Shown here: positions 43,985 to 55,497 of the stretch, in pieces | Layout: every line of letters starts with the position of its first letter | Position numbering within the stretch: the first letter of the stretch is position 1 | NCBI RefSeq assembly: GCF_022965805.1 | Contig: NC_133103.1 | Coordinates: 30,822,626 to 30,886,625, forward strand | Reading direction: 5' to 3' | Length of the DNA stretch: 64,000 bases | DNA from: Primulina eburnea | Taxonomy: Eukaryota; Streptophyta; Magnoliopsida; Lamiales; Gesneriaceae | Notes under the pieces: model-generated | Told to the model about the DNA's origin: nothing | Databases searched by the model: none | Seen by the model: only the letters and a program-made list of their open reading frames with translations | Translations under genes and position numbers: made by a program

Positions 43985-45805
43985 TGTAAGGCTCGAGAAT
44001 TATCAACTGGCATTGCTGCTAGACTTGTAAGGATTAGAATGCATGACATAAAAATGAGGATTTTTGAAAGCATGGCCGAAGCCACACCGCACCCGCGGTA
44101 CAGGAAGGACAGCACCCGCGGTGCATTGAGAAGAAAATTGGTGAATTTGTGCGAAGCCACACCGCACCCGCGGTGCTAGCAAGACCGCACCCGCGGTGGT
44201 GAGACCGCACCCGCGGTCATGCAGGGACCGCACCCGCGGTCTTAGTACTGCACTTTAAAATGAATTTGCCGTGGGAACAGCGCACCCGCGCTCTTAAGCC
44301 ACCGCACCCGCGGTGCTGCATGCAAAAATGCCACCTTCGTTTCTTGGCTTGACACATGGCATGTATATATATATAGAGCTGCTGAATCTTCATTCTTCAT
44401 TCAGGAAAAAAGGAGGAAACCGAGAGCATGCCTTGTTTCCTTTAAACCTTCTTCATATTAGAATTAAGATTATGCAACCACTAGCCATTCGATTTTAATT
44501 TCGAGTCCGGATTTGCGATCCTTGCATCGTTGGCTACGAAAGGATGTAAGTATTGTTCAATTCCAGCATGTCTCGATATTTATGTGCTGGAGAAGTCATG
44601 ATTTTATTGAAGGAATGTGTTCTTGATAAGGTGCACATTATAGAAATGCAATCGGGTTGATTTTCGGTTATCATATGCCATTATTTCGAAATTCCAGCCT
44701 ATGTGTATGATGGTGTACCGATTTTGAAGTGATAATGAGATTATTGTGATGATGATGAAATTATGATATTGTTATATGTTGAGATTGAGTTACCGGCATC
44801 AAAGAAATACGCCGTTATGACATCGATTGTTACCGAGACGGAATATGATTAAGTATTGACTTGTGCAAGATTTTGACATGAGTTACGTCTTGATAGAGTG
44901 CATTGTTACATTGCCATTTCAGATTTGAAGTGACAGGTTTGACATTTGATTCGAGATCTCGACAGACAGTGCGACACGAAAGGTATAATTCATGTGGTCA
45001 CGGGATTGCACAACTCGATTCAGATTTGATACGAGTTTCCCTAAATCACATACTAGATTGTTATTACATTTCATTATGTAATGCCTTGTTTATTGATTTA
45101 TATTCGAGTCCTGAGATAGGATATATTGGCAGACTGGCCAAAACTAGACGTTTCGGTGTATCGACGCATAGGAGTAGATTTGCTCTATGTGTAGACCCTC
45201 GATACAGAGTTGACCGAAGTCTAGGAATAAGACGTACCGTCGCCCCGAGTGGTTGGGTAGGTGACAGACCGTCTTATTCACACCGGGATCCCTAGATTAG
45301 AAATGAGTCGAGTCAAGATTTAAATGTTGAATACAGATTTGTATTCTTCGACATGTTTAGATTTGCATTCATGTTATTTGATATATGCTATGCTCTTGTA
45401 CATGATTATTACATTGCATGCATCCATGTTTTATACTGGGATATATTCTCACCGGAGTTATCCGGCTGTTGTCGTGTCTGTATGTGTGCATGGCAACAGG
45501 TGGGGCAGGATCTGGGTCACGAGCTAGATGAGAGATTGATGATAGCGTGGAGATCTCGGGCATGGAAGATTTCTAGTGGTTTCTATTTAGACTTGTATCA
45601 CCTATGTTTGTAGGTTGTATGTAAACACGAGTGTATGGTTGTACTAGACAGACATGTATGTACATTATGTTGTTATTTCTTATAAAGACATAATATGCTT
45701 TAGTTATACATTTGAATTAATATAAAAGCAAATTTTTGACCCACATTTTCGAGCAAAGATCCAATTAAATCCCAAAAGAATTGAGTTAGAGCCCGGGTCC
45801 CCACA
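43985..45805 (+). repeat. 3' LTR of family A3
   Basis: It is the near-identical partner of 37285-39106, with the array at 44085-44315 and TATA at 44364-44375. It ends CCCCACA before the TSD GAAAT. Confidence 0.94.
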
Positions 45806-45840
45806 GAAATGTATAACAGAAGCTAAAAAGAATACCCACA

Positions 45841-47337
45841 TCAATGAAACAACTCTGGAAATCTCTGTCTCATATCTGATTCAGTTTCCCAGGTAGCTTC
45901 TTCGATACCATGAATACTCCACTGAACTTTCACAAGCGGAATAGTCTTCGTCCTGAGATACTTTTCCTTACGATCGAGAATCTGGATCGACTTTTCGAAG
46001 TAACTTAGTGTCTCGCCAAGTTCGGCCTCATCTGGCTGAATAATACGTGAAGCACCAGGAAGATATTTCCTCAATAAGATACATGAAAGACATCATGTAT
46101 TCCAGATAGAGAAGGCGGTAAGGTGAGTCGATATGCACGATCTCCTATCTTATCGATAATCTCATACGGCCCAATATAACGTGGAGACAATTTCCCTTTC
46201 TTGCAAATCTGACAACTCCTCTGAAAGGTGTAATCTTCAAGAATACTCGGTCTCCTGCCTAAAATACCAACGGTATACGTCGAACATTGGCATATTTGAC
46301 ATGTCTGTCTTGAGCTGTCTTCATTCTTTTCTGAATCAGCTTCACTTTTTCTGTCATATCTCGAATCATATCAAGTCCAATCTCAGGAACCTCAGAGATA
46401 TCGTCCCAATAAAGAGGTGATCTGCACCTCTTGCCGTACAACGCCTCAAACGGTGTCATTTCAATACTCGTCTGATAGCTGTTGTTGTACGAAAACTCAC
46501 AAAGTGGCAAATATTCTTGCCAACTAGTGCAAAAATCTAGCGCTAAAGCTCTAAGCATATCCTACAATGTCTGGATAGTCCGCTCTGACTGTCCGTCTGT
46601 TTGTGGATGATATGCGGTACTCAGATGTAACTTTGTACCTAGAGCCTGCTGTAAACTCATCCAAAAGTGCGAAGTAAACCGAGGATCACGGTCTAATACA
46701 ATCGACTTCGGCACTCCGTGCAATCTGAACACTTCCTTGTCATAGATCTCTATCATCTGATCATGTCTGTATGTCATCTTGTACGGAATAAAACATGCAG
46801 ATTTGGTCAATCTGTCAATAACGACCCAAATCGCATCGCAATCTCGGGGGAAACGCGGTAACTTTGTCAAAAAATCCATGGAAATGTGATCACATTTCCA
46901 TTCAGGAATGGACAAACTCTGTAATATACCTCCTGGTTCTTTCTTTCCGCTTTCACCTGTTGGCAATTCAGACACTTGGATACAAATTCAGCAATATCCT
47001 CTTTCATCTGTTTCCACCAAAACTGTCTTTTCAAATCATTATACATTTTTCTGCCACCAGGATGAATACTGTATCGACTGCTATGCGCTTCTGACAATAT
47101 GTGTCGTTTCAAATCCGAAACATCTGGCACAACAAGACGATTATTCACATATAAAACACTGTCACGAACTTGATATTCTGATCGATGCCCTGCTCTGACC
47201 ATCGATATCGAGTTCTGAACATTCTGATCAACTTTCTGAGCTTCTTTAATTTTCAAAATCAGCTCTGGTTCGACTTGAATAGCATAAAGTCTCAATGGTC
47301 TACTATCTGTTTCAAATTCTAATCCACACAAACATCA
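45841..47337 (-). pseudogene. Integrase and chromodomain of family B (frameshifted)
   Basis: Reading down from 47331 there is the zinc-binding region ([19 protein letters not shown] ... CLNCQQVK), the core in 46562-46975 with SMDF, LDRDPRF and DGQSERT, GPYEI near 46165, and the chromodomain-like tail 45841-46074 ([12 protein letters not shown] ... EEATWETES) ending at the TGA complement at 45841. Frameshifts lie near 46950, 46560, 46210 and 46075. All three catalytic acidic residues remain. The sequence is close to A2/A3 but clearly a separate family. Confidence 0.88.
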
Positions 47338-47379
47338 ATCTTCAATCAAATTTGAAACACCAATAGTCGATAAGGATAA

Positions 47380-47880
47380 AGAATATACCTTTCGACTCAG
47401 TGCATCAGCTGCTGCATTCGATTTTCCTATATAGTACTTGATTTCACAATCGAAATCCTTCAATAAATCGAGCCATCTTCGCTACCTCATATTCAACTCT
47501 GATTTTGAAAACAGATATTTCAAGCTTTTATGATCAGAATAAATCTCAAACTTCTCACAGTAAAGATAATGTCGCCAAATCTTCAATGCACAGATGATGG
47601 TTGCCAATTCAAGATCATGAATTTGATAGCGAGATTCATGGGGCTCCAGTTGTCTTGAGGTATAGGCAATAACATGTCCTCGCTGCATCAAAACATAACC
47701 CAATCCTCTGTGATAAGCATCACAATAAACAACAAAATCATCAGTACCTGATGGGATAGTCAACACCGAAGCACTGGTCAATCTTTTCTTCAGCTCTAAG
47801 AAACTGGACTCACACTCCTCTGACCACACAAATGATGCATTCTTCTGAGTCAGCTACGTAATAGGTTTAGCAATACTGGA
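47380..47880 (-). pseudogene. RNaseH of family B
   Basis: The 115-codon frame 47482-47829 carries VVYCDAYHRGLGYVLMQRG (Ser to Tyr after DA), [19 protein letters not shown] and [11 protein letters not shown] stop follows LNMR, and the ADALSRK end is in 47380-47420. It joins RT above and integrase below. Confidence 0.85.
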
Positions 47881-47885
47881 GAAAT

Positions 47886-49258
47886 CCTTAATGAATCGTC
47901 AATAATATCCAGCTAAACCCATAAAGCTACGTATCTCTGACACTGATATCGGTCTCGCCCAACTGATCACCGCCTCAACCTTACTGAGATCAACAGATAT
48001 ACCATCTCCAGATATGATATGCCCCAGAAATACAACCTGTCTCAGCCAAAACTCACATTTCGACAGTTTATCATACAGTTTCTCAGCCCTCAGAGTTCTC
48101 AATACAGTTCTCAAATGCTCAGCATGATCAATCATATTTTTCGAATAAATCAGAATATCATCGATAAATATAATCACGAAATCATTGAGATATTTCTGAA
48201 ACACACTGTTCGTCAATCCCATAAATACAACTGGATCATTTGTTAAACCGAACGGCATGAATATAAACTCATAATGGCCATACCTGGTTCTGAAAGCTGT
48301 CTTCGAGATATCAGAATCTCTGACTCTCAACTGATGATATCCAGATCTCAGATCAATCTTGGAATAAACAGAAGAACCTTGCAACTGATCAAATAAATCA
48401 TCACTACGAGGCAAAGGATATTTGTTTTTTTATCCTAGTTTTGTTCAGTTGCCGGTAGTCAATGGAAAGTCTCATTGAACCGTCTTTCTTTCTCACAAAC
48501 AGTACTGGAGCACTCCAAGAAGACACACTTGGTCTTATGTACCCCTTGGCCAGTAAATCTTCTAACTGGTCTTTCAGCTCTTTCAATTCGATCGGTGCCA
48601 TTCTGTACGGAGCTCTAGAAATCGGAACTGTACCTGGTACCAATTCAATGCTGGAGTCTATCTCTCGAACTGGAGGCAAACCCGGAATCTCATCTGGGAA
48701 GACATCACCAAACTCGCATACCACTGGCAGGTCTGCCAATGATGGACTCGACTTTAGTACATCAACTGAATACACAAGGAATCCCTCTACTCCTTTCTGT
48801 AATAATCGAATCATAGACATAGCAGATATCAAGGGAATTCTAGCTCTAGAACCCTTACCGTAAAATTTCCATTCTTCACCCATCTCAGGTCTGAATCTCA
48901 CAATCTTATGGAAACAATCAACGGTAGCTCTGTACTTGGTCAGCATATCAATACCGATAATAAAATCAAAATCGGATAACCCAAGTACAATACACTCTAA
49001 CTCAATCTCATGCTCGTCATACTGTAGCATACAATGTTTAACAGAATTCACTGGTATCAAACATGTCCCCAAAGGAGAAGAGACAGACACTACAGCAGAT
49101 AATGACTCAACAGGCAATGCATGAATCAATGCAAATCGTTCAGAAATAAATGAATGTGAATCACCCATATAAATCGATACGTAAGCATGGTAACCAAATA
49201 AAGAACAGTTACTTACAACAACATCATCTGGTGCTTCCTGGGCCTGTTCTTTAGTCAA
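47886..49258 (-). pseudogene. Protease and RT of family B
   Basis: The frame 48404-49258 begins with the gag-PR junction and the protease. At its active site IYMGDSH stands where the relatives have IDTGASH, so the catalytic Asp is lost. It continues into RT with [20 protein letters not shown] frameshift after KKQ leads to 47899-48414 with [33 protein letters not shown] and [12 protein letters not shown]. The palm motif is intact although the protease is dead. Confidence 0.87.
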
Positions 49259-50360
49259 GGCAAATACTCTTGCCTGCTGTCTAGGAGACTGGCTAACTGT
49301 CTAACTTCCTCCTGGCCTCTGCTGTGACGGAGTAGTAGTCGGTGGGGGCTGGAAAGAGTGAACAACTGATGATCGTCTATCAGGCTGTGCCATTGATCCA
49401 GATGATTTTGCTCTCTGGGTTCCCTGGGAACCTCTCTGTGGACATACTCTAGAAAAATGTCCCTGTTGTCTGCAAATGCGGCAACGCCATGCGGCAACTA
49501 CCAAGTACTCCATGGCATTGCTCTGTGGGATGTCTCCCTCCGCAAGTCCTGCAATAAGCCCCTATACTAATCTGGCTCTGTCGGGAACCACTGGAGCTAG
49601 ATGAACTACTACAAGGCCTCTTGAACTGTTTTCCTCGGGCTTTCAACTGATCTTTCTTTCCATTACTACTGCCACTCTCAAATCGGGGAGGTGGTTGATG
49701 AAACTAAGTAGTAGATGGCTGTTGTGGTCTCGGTGCTAGAGTGACATAGGAAGCTCCTTTTTGTCTCATCAGACCGGCTTCAGCTCCTTTTGCTCTGTTC
49801 AGAGCATCAGCAAAATTATTCGGTCGTCCGATATTCACCAAATGTAAAAATCTCGGGATTCAACCCATTGATGAACTGATCAGCAACAGCTTCGTCGTTC
49901 TCAGCAACATGTGGAGCAAAACGCAACAAGGTAGAGAACTTGGCCACATACTCTTCAATATTCAACTGGCCATGTCTCAAATTTGCAAACTTTGCACACT
50001 TGTCCTTTCTGTACGACACTGGAAAGAATCTTTGGTAAAATTCAGTCTTAAAGATATTCCAGGTAATATTCGTACCTTGATGCTTTAAAGCTCTCTTTGT
50101 CGTAATCCACCAGTTCTTTGCAACGTCATGCAACTGGTGCCCAATCAATCGAACTCTGCGCTCATTTGTGTAATCCAAAGAATCAAACAACAACTCAATA
50201 TCATCTAACCAACTCTCACAATCAACAGAAGTCTCTGTTCCTTTCAGGGTTGGCGGTTTGATCGACTGAAACCTCTTCAGTAGCGTTCCATCGGTGTTGC
50301 TGTAACATCCATCGGATTGGCTGAAGTACTGTCCTGTTCTGTGATTCTTCGAGGAGGCAT
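49255..50360 (-). pseudogene. Gag of family B (several frameshifts)
   Basis: The start is the complement of 50358-50360 (MPPRRI, as in A2/A3). A single missing base before the LLKRF motif shifts the frame, which then carries [14 protein letters not shown] ... [16 protein letters not shown] in 49816-50330. Another shift near 49850 and one in the knuckle region follow. Both knuckles can be read in different frames: CRTCGGRHPTEQC (frame 49449-49646) and [14 protein letters not shown] (frame 49301-49513). Confidence 0.85.
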
Positions 50361-50618
50361 GTCTGATTATCAAAAGGGTTAGCAATCAAATCTAACAAAT
50401 CTGTCTCGGTCCCTTTCTGATCATCTTACCTCTGATCAAGAATCGGTTCTGATTCATTCTCAATAATACACATTACCAATTTAAAACAAATAATCAGGTA
50501 AACATGTATTTCAAAGCAGTAAAACATGCTAGAAATCAAAAGAAAGGAAGAAAAGTCAATCTACCCAGCTCACTAGCTTCTACCTCATTCTAATGAACCT
50601 ACAGTTCTGGAACCTACT

Positions 50619-50630
50619 GCTCTGATACCA
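50619..50630 (-). promoter_or_regulatory. Primer binding site of family B
   Basis: The complement reads TGGTATCAGAGC, five bases inside the 5' LTR border at 50636. Confidence 0.9.
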
Positions 50631-50635
50631 TCTGC

Positions 50636-52026
50636 TGTGGGGACCCAGACGCTAATTCATTTCTTAATTGTTTTTGGGAATAAATGGATCAATTTAATAA
50701 ACTGGGTCTAAATTTTTTTTAAAATACGAAAGTGCGGAACATAATATAATAAATCTGATATACATGTCAAACGTAAAAGTGCATGTCTTGTACTACAGTA
50801 TATTATAACAAACCGCTGTTCTTTCACTACATATCAAGTAAAGAAAATAACTCTACTTCTGGGTCCGGATCTCCACGCTAAAATGTAATCTCTCATCCTC
50901 GTCTTGACCCTGATCATGTCACACCTGTTGTCATGCACACATACAAACACAACAACAGCCGGATAACTCCGGCGAGAAATACATTCTCAGTATAAACGTG
51001 TACATGCAATCAGATATAAAAGCAGGAAAAAAATATCAATAATATGTATCATAATCTGAAAGACATGAATCAATATAAAACTGTAAATCAAACTAGTGAC
51101 TCATCATCTTAGATTCGACTCATCTCTAATCTAGGGATCCCGGTTCCTGGAATTTGGCACAATATACATCTCCACAATAGAAGCCGATCTGCTCCTACGC
51201 AACATCGATATAAACCAAACATCCAGTGTCTTGGCATATCCGCCAAAGACTTGGCATCTCCGCCAAGGACTAGGCACCTCTGCCCATGACTCAATACACG
51301 TTTTGCTATAACTCAATAGACTAAGCATATTAATCTCATGACTTGCAAACATCAATGCAATGAAATAAAGTATGTGGTTTTTGGGAAATCCAAGTCCAAT
51401 ATGACTCGAGTCGATCTCCCGGTTAACATTGATTTATACCTTTCTTTTGTCGATTTATATCTCTGTCGAAGTCTTGAATTCGAATCTATCAATACTTAAT
51501 CTGGCAATGACAATATCGAGGAGTACAATATCAATATACCACTAAAATAAATACTGGATATAATTAGAACTCAATCTAATTCTGTTTCAATGGCACAACT
51601 GCACAATCTCAATATACCCAGCAATACAAATATCAACATATATCAATCTCAATTCATAATTGATCGACATATATAATCTGATATCAAATCTTTATAATCT
51701 CCATCAAATAAAATCTGATAATTCATAGCATTTTCATATGATATCTGTTCTTCAATCCGGTTTCGATTATATGATGTCTACTATATCAAGAACACCATAT
51801 ATCAATCATATCCAATTCCTTCAATATCATATTTTAAAATCATATCAAAAACATAAGAAACTTACGTCGTGTGAAACCTTTGTCAAGATGATCACAATAC
51901 TACATTCGGATCTAAATTCTAACGGTTGGATTGTAAAAAATCACATAATAGTCTTTGAAGGAATATGAAGCTTTCTCCTCAAACTTTCCTTGTTTTCTTC
52001 TGAATTATGAGGCAATTGAAGACTTA

Positions 52027-52061
<35 letters not shown>

Positions 52062-52385
52062 ATGTTAAGGACCAAGTGGCTTGTTCTTTGCACTGCACGT
52101 CTCGCGCATATACGCTACCCTCCTCGGCGCATATGCGTCTCCGCACATTTTCCCTACACAGGCTTGCACATATGCGCGCAATCTCTTCGCTCATATGCGC
52201 GAGGTCCTCTGCCCATCTGGCGCATATGCGCACATCGGTGTCGCGCATATGCGCGAGGCGTTCTGTCCTCGCACATTCTATATCACACATTACCTCAATT
52301 AGTGTCTCAGAATGATCCTTCATAATCATATCAATTCAAAATCAATAATCGAAGATTAACAGCAAAATAAATCTCGGGCATTACA
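50636..52385 (-). repeat. 5' LTR of family B
   Basis: It is 1750 bp; on the minus strand it runs from TGTAATGCCCGAG (52385) to GGTCCCCACA (50636). It keeps the CCGGA-GTTA-TCCGG hairpin (50959-50972) and an array of six units, with a short AT run at 52027-52058. Confidence 0.93.
52099..52258 (-). repeat. U3 array of six CGC-ATAT-GCG palindromes (family B 5' LTR)
   Basis: It corresponds to 36850-37092, but two units and about 87 bp are missing between two palindromes, as expected of deletion between repeats. The unit at 52235-52252 is the perfect TCGCGCATATGCGCGA. Confidence 0.87.
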
Positions 52386-53473
52386 TATTAGAACAAATCA
52401 GAACATACAAAACACTGTTATTCATCTCGTTATACATGGTCAAATTGTCACTCATATGTTAGTCCTCTAAGGGGTGCTGCCAGAACACAATTTTATACTC
52501 ACTGATGGGGGCTAGACAGAATTTACAATCTTCGTTCAATATCTAACTTGATTTGTAACAGCGTACAACAAAATCAGATTTATCAAACTACACTTATTAG
52601 AATTGTGAATGGACTCAGCAGAATCAAAGAAAATCGAAAACAGAGGAAACATATCATGCATCGATTGAGATTTTAAAAGATATTTTAGCATTATTTTCAA
52701 AATAATTAGACACACTTACGAGAATGTCATGAAATTACTTATGGAAAGGTTAACTTACAAAGAAATATATAACAAAGCCCACTTATAGTGTTTTTAAAGC
52801 TGTGATTCGGAGTTCGCTTATTCTTGGAGGAATCTTGACCGAACTCAGATAGGAATCTATTGACAATGTGGACAGCAATTCACAGCACGAAATAGCCAGA
52901 ACCACTTTTCTTTCTTCTTCTTTGGTGCATCGGTTGAGAGGTGTTTTGGTAAGGCTAGTGCTCGAATATTTGGAGGCTCTTTGGGAGGAATTTTGTAACA
53001 TTTTCTTCAGCGTATGAGGTCCTATTTATTGGTGCAAATATGGCTCTTCCCCTCCCCTTGGCCGCCCCCTTGAAGCCCAAGTAAAGCCATCATGTGTTCA
53101 AACTTTATCCGTACTCAAGGGTCACTTTGGTTAACTCAAGGGTCATTTCTGGCACATTAAATTTGTCCAATCCTTTAGGTCTTATCTAGATGCATTTTTT
53201 GTTCTTTTAGGACAAGAAGGGATGATCTTCCTTGAGCTAAAATATTGGGTTCATGAGCTAGAGATTTACTCCTCCGGTTATGACGCTTCGATTATCGTGG
53301 TTTCTCATAGTGTAGATTCCTTCTGAGCTAATCCTCGAGCTTTTGAGCTGATCCCTCGAACCTTATCTGAAAGTTTAAGTTTATAGTTGAGTTTTATAGT
53401 TAAGCTTAAAGTTTGAGCTTAATATCGAGTTCTATTGCTTACATAATTTGCTTCGAAAATCCAGATCCTCACA

Positions 53474-55329
53474 AAATCTATTCAAGGAATTCTATCAAGA
53501 TCAACATAAATCTATAATTATTAAAGAATAATCGTTTCACACAAGAGAAAAGAGACACAAGAGAAATACAAGACAACAAAGAGAACTCGCAAAGACGAAG
53601 CATCACAGTTTGACTGTGTTGTCATGACGTGTTAGAGATATTTGAAGACAAGACTTGTACAAAGTGTTGATTTAAAAATTATTTTGTTACTCTGAATTTT
53701 GGCCACACAAATATGCATTCTTGTGTTTTTGTTTTTTTTTGTTCGTTCACTAGAATTGATTTTGTAAACTCGTTTCATTTTCTTGTGCTTATTTTGCTTT
53801 GAGATATCACACGAGTGTTATCTGTTGTGTATTTTTTAATTAATTTTTTATTTGCGTGTTATATTATAAACATAAAAATTTGTACATTAATTAATGGTTT
53901 TATATTATAAATTTATAGTTTTTGTTTGATTAAATGTTTAATATTTATATGTTTTATAATAAATCGCATTAAAATATAAGTAGTTGTGTAATTATAAGTT
54001 TTTACTATTTTTACAGGTACGATAAAACAAGAAAATCTTGACTTTGAAAATGAGATTAAGATGATTCTTGTACTTGTAGAAAATTGATTTTAATATCTAC
54101 AATATTGGTGGCAAGCATCAGATAAAAATATTCTTACAATTGGGATCAAATTAAGCAACAAACAAAGTTACGAAAAGAGTCATAGTTTTATCATGCTAGA
54201 GCATTTTGACCATATCTCGCAAATTACTCGATCAAATTATACCAAAAAAATACAACAATTCAAACAAATTAATTATCTACATGTTTTGTTTTATGTGGAA
54301 ACAAAATCTAATGAGAAGATTTTTAAAAGTGATGCGTATGATGACATAATTTTTAGGAACACCAATGAAAATTTATGTATACAAAATAATATTTTATTTA
54401 TGGTTGTCTCTCGAAATTTGACAATAAATAGAGGTGCATTGTAATGTATTGAGATATCTCTCATTATAAGAACAAACATTTGAGTTCATAATATTTCTCT
54501 ATTTTTTCCTTTATTTATTTATTTAAATATAATAAGCATGATAATTTCATATTCAAAGTTTTACACTTTAAATAATGAGTAGCTAACTTCCCAAAATTGA
54601 GATGAAAAGGTGAAACTCTTGGAATGATAATAAGGTTATTAAAATGTGATAATTTATGTTTTATATTATTTAATCATTATTTATTATTTATGTTATATTT
54701 ATTTCTTTAACTATTATTATACCTTACTTATAAGTGAGAGTTTTGATTTATTGTTGTTATATGTTACACTAAATTCTTGAAACCATTTAAATGTTAGTTT
54801 GTTATTACCACCATTTAAAGTGAATGCCTTTATTTATTATATATGAATATATCATAATATTAATTTCTTGGTACCATTTAAATGTTTGTTTGGTTTTACA
54901 AACCATTTATAGAGAAAATCTTGATTTAGTGTTTACAAATATATATAGAACAATAAATACTTGAAATATTTATAAGTTTTGGTATATATTATATACGTAT
55001 ATGATAATAATATATAACATAATATAAATCTGATTATTTAATATATTATAATCATTTTATTAAGTGGATTTCAATAATATTCTTTAATGTTAATTTTATT
55101 AAAATACCAAGAGAGGATCCTCACTCTCAAATACTTAAATTAAAATTTGAATAATTAAAAATTACCAATTAAATATTCGAACAATTAAAAAAAATAAAAC
55201 AAAACAAAATGACATTATAGTGGACTTGTAATTACCTTAGCTTCCTTATGGATACGATATTCGAACTCACCGAATTATACTACTTGTGGACAACTTGCTC
55301 TTTGGATTACAACAATCAAAGTCGCATCA
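53474..55329 (+). other. AT-rich region ending in the Athila 5' LTR
   Basis: No protein domain is recognised. The right end (up to CATCA at 55329) must be the 3' end of the Athila 5' LTR, because the primer site follows. Where that LTR starts cannot be seen, as its partner is outside the window. An 83-codon frame at 54193-54444 has no known motif. 53700-53830 is rich in T runs and may belong to another LTR. Confidence 0.4.
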
Positions 55330-55335
55330 ATTTTT

Positions 55336-55353
55336 TGGCGCTGTTGTCGGGGA
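55336..55353 (+). promoter_or_regulatory. Primer binding site, tRNA-Asp type
   Basis: TGGCGCTGTTGTCGGGGA differs at two C-to-T positions from the TGGCGCCGTTGCCGGGGA site known from Athila elements, so it has probably suffered deamination. Confidence 0.8.
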
Positions 55354-55497
55354 AATAATTTAATTTCAAGTCTATTTAATTTTGTTTATAGTTTATTTTT
55401 CCTTCTTTGAATTTTTATTGCATTTTTGTGTTTTTATTCTTTTTCATGAGCATTTAATGGCCGAGTCATTCGAAATAACCCTTTATTTTCACCAAAC

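Larger units (their letters stand above)
37285..45805 (+). mobile_element. Complete young Ty3/Gypsy chromovirus, family A3
   Basis: The element is 8.5 kb with LTRs of 1822 and 1821 bp that differ at only about 15-20 sites by eye (about 1%), the youngest pair in the window. It has a perfect TSD GAAAT (37280-37284 and 45806-45810). The proteins are close to A2 (same gag start, same knuckles), but the LTR differs in its U3 part. It is inserted 67 bp inside family B, just beyond that element's PPT stem. Confidence 0.95.
35379..52385 (-). mobile_element. Complete Ty3/Gypsy chromovirus, family B, carrying nested A3
   Basis: The LTRs are 35379-37217 (3') and 50636-52385 (5'), with TSD TATTA (35374-35378 and 52386-52390). 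Without the A3 insertion it is about 8.5 kb. All domains are present in the order gag-PR-RT-RNH-INT-chromodomain, but with many frameshifts and stops. The outer end of the 3' LTR is mutated (TTTTGGGACC where the 5' LTR has TGTGGGGACC). It is clearly older than A3. Confidence 0.93.
34931..53473 (-). repeat. 5' LTR of the old Gypsy element, split by family B
   Basis: The pieces 34931-35378 and 52391-53473 together make an LTR of about 1.53 kb. On the minus strand it starts TGTGAGGATCTGG (53473) and ends CGAGTCGTGACA (34931). They join across the family B insertion at its duplicated TATTA. Apart from a short 72-codon frame at 52783-53001 without a known domain, nothing is coded here. Confidence 0.7.

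Noticed and set aside
48462..48863. A 133-codon plus-strand frame over family B RT
   Set aside because: It is antisense to the minus-strand protease-RT pseudogene and carries no domain of its own.
54193..54444. An 83-codon frame in the AT-rich region
   Set aside because: It has no motif, codon use is that of AT-rich random sequence, and no neighbour supports it; left as unexplained DNA.
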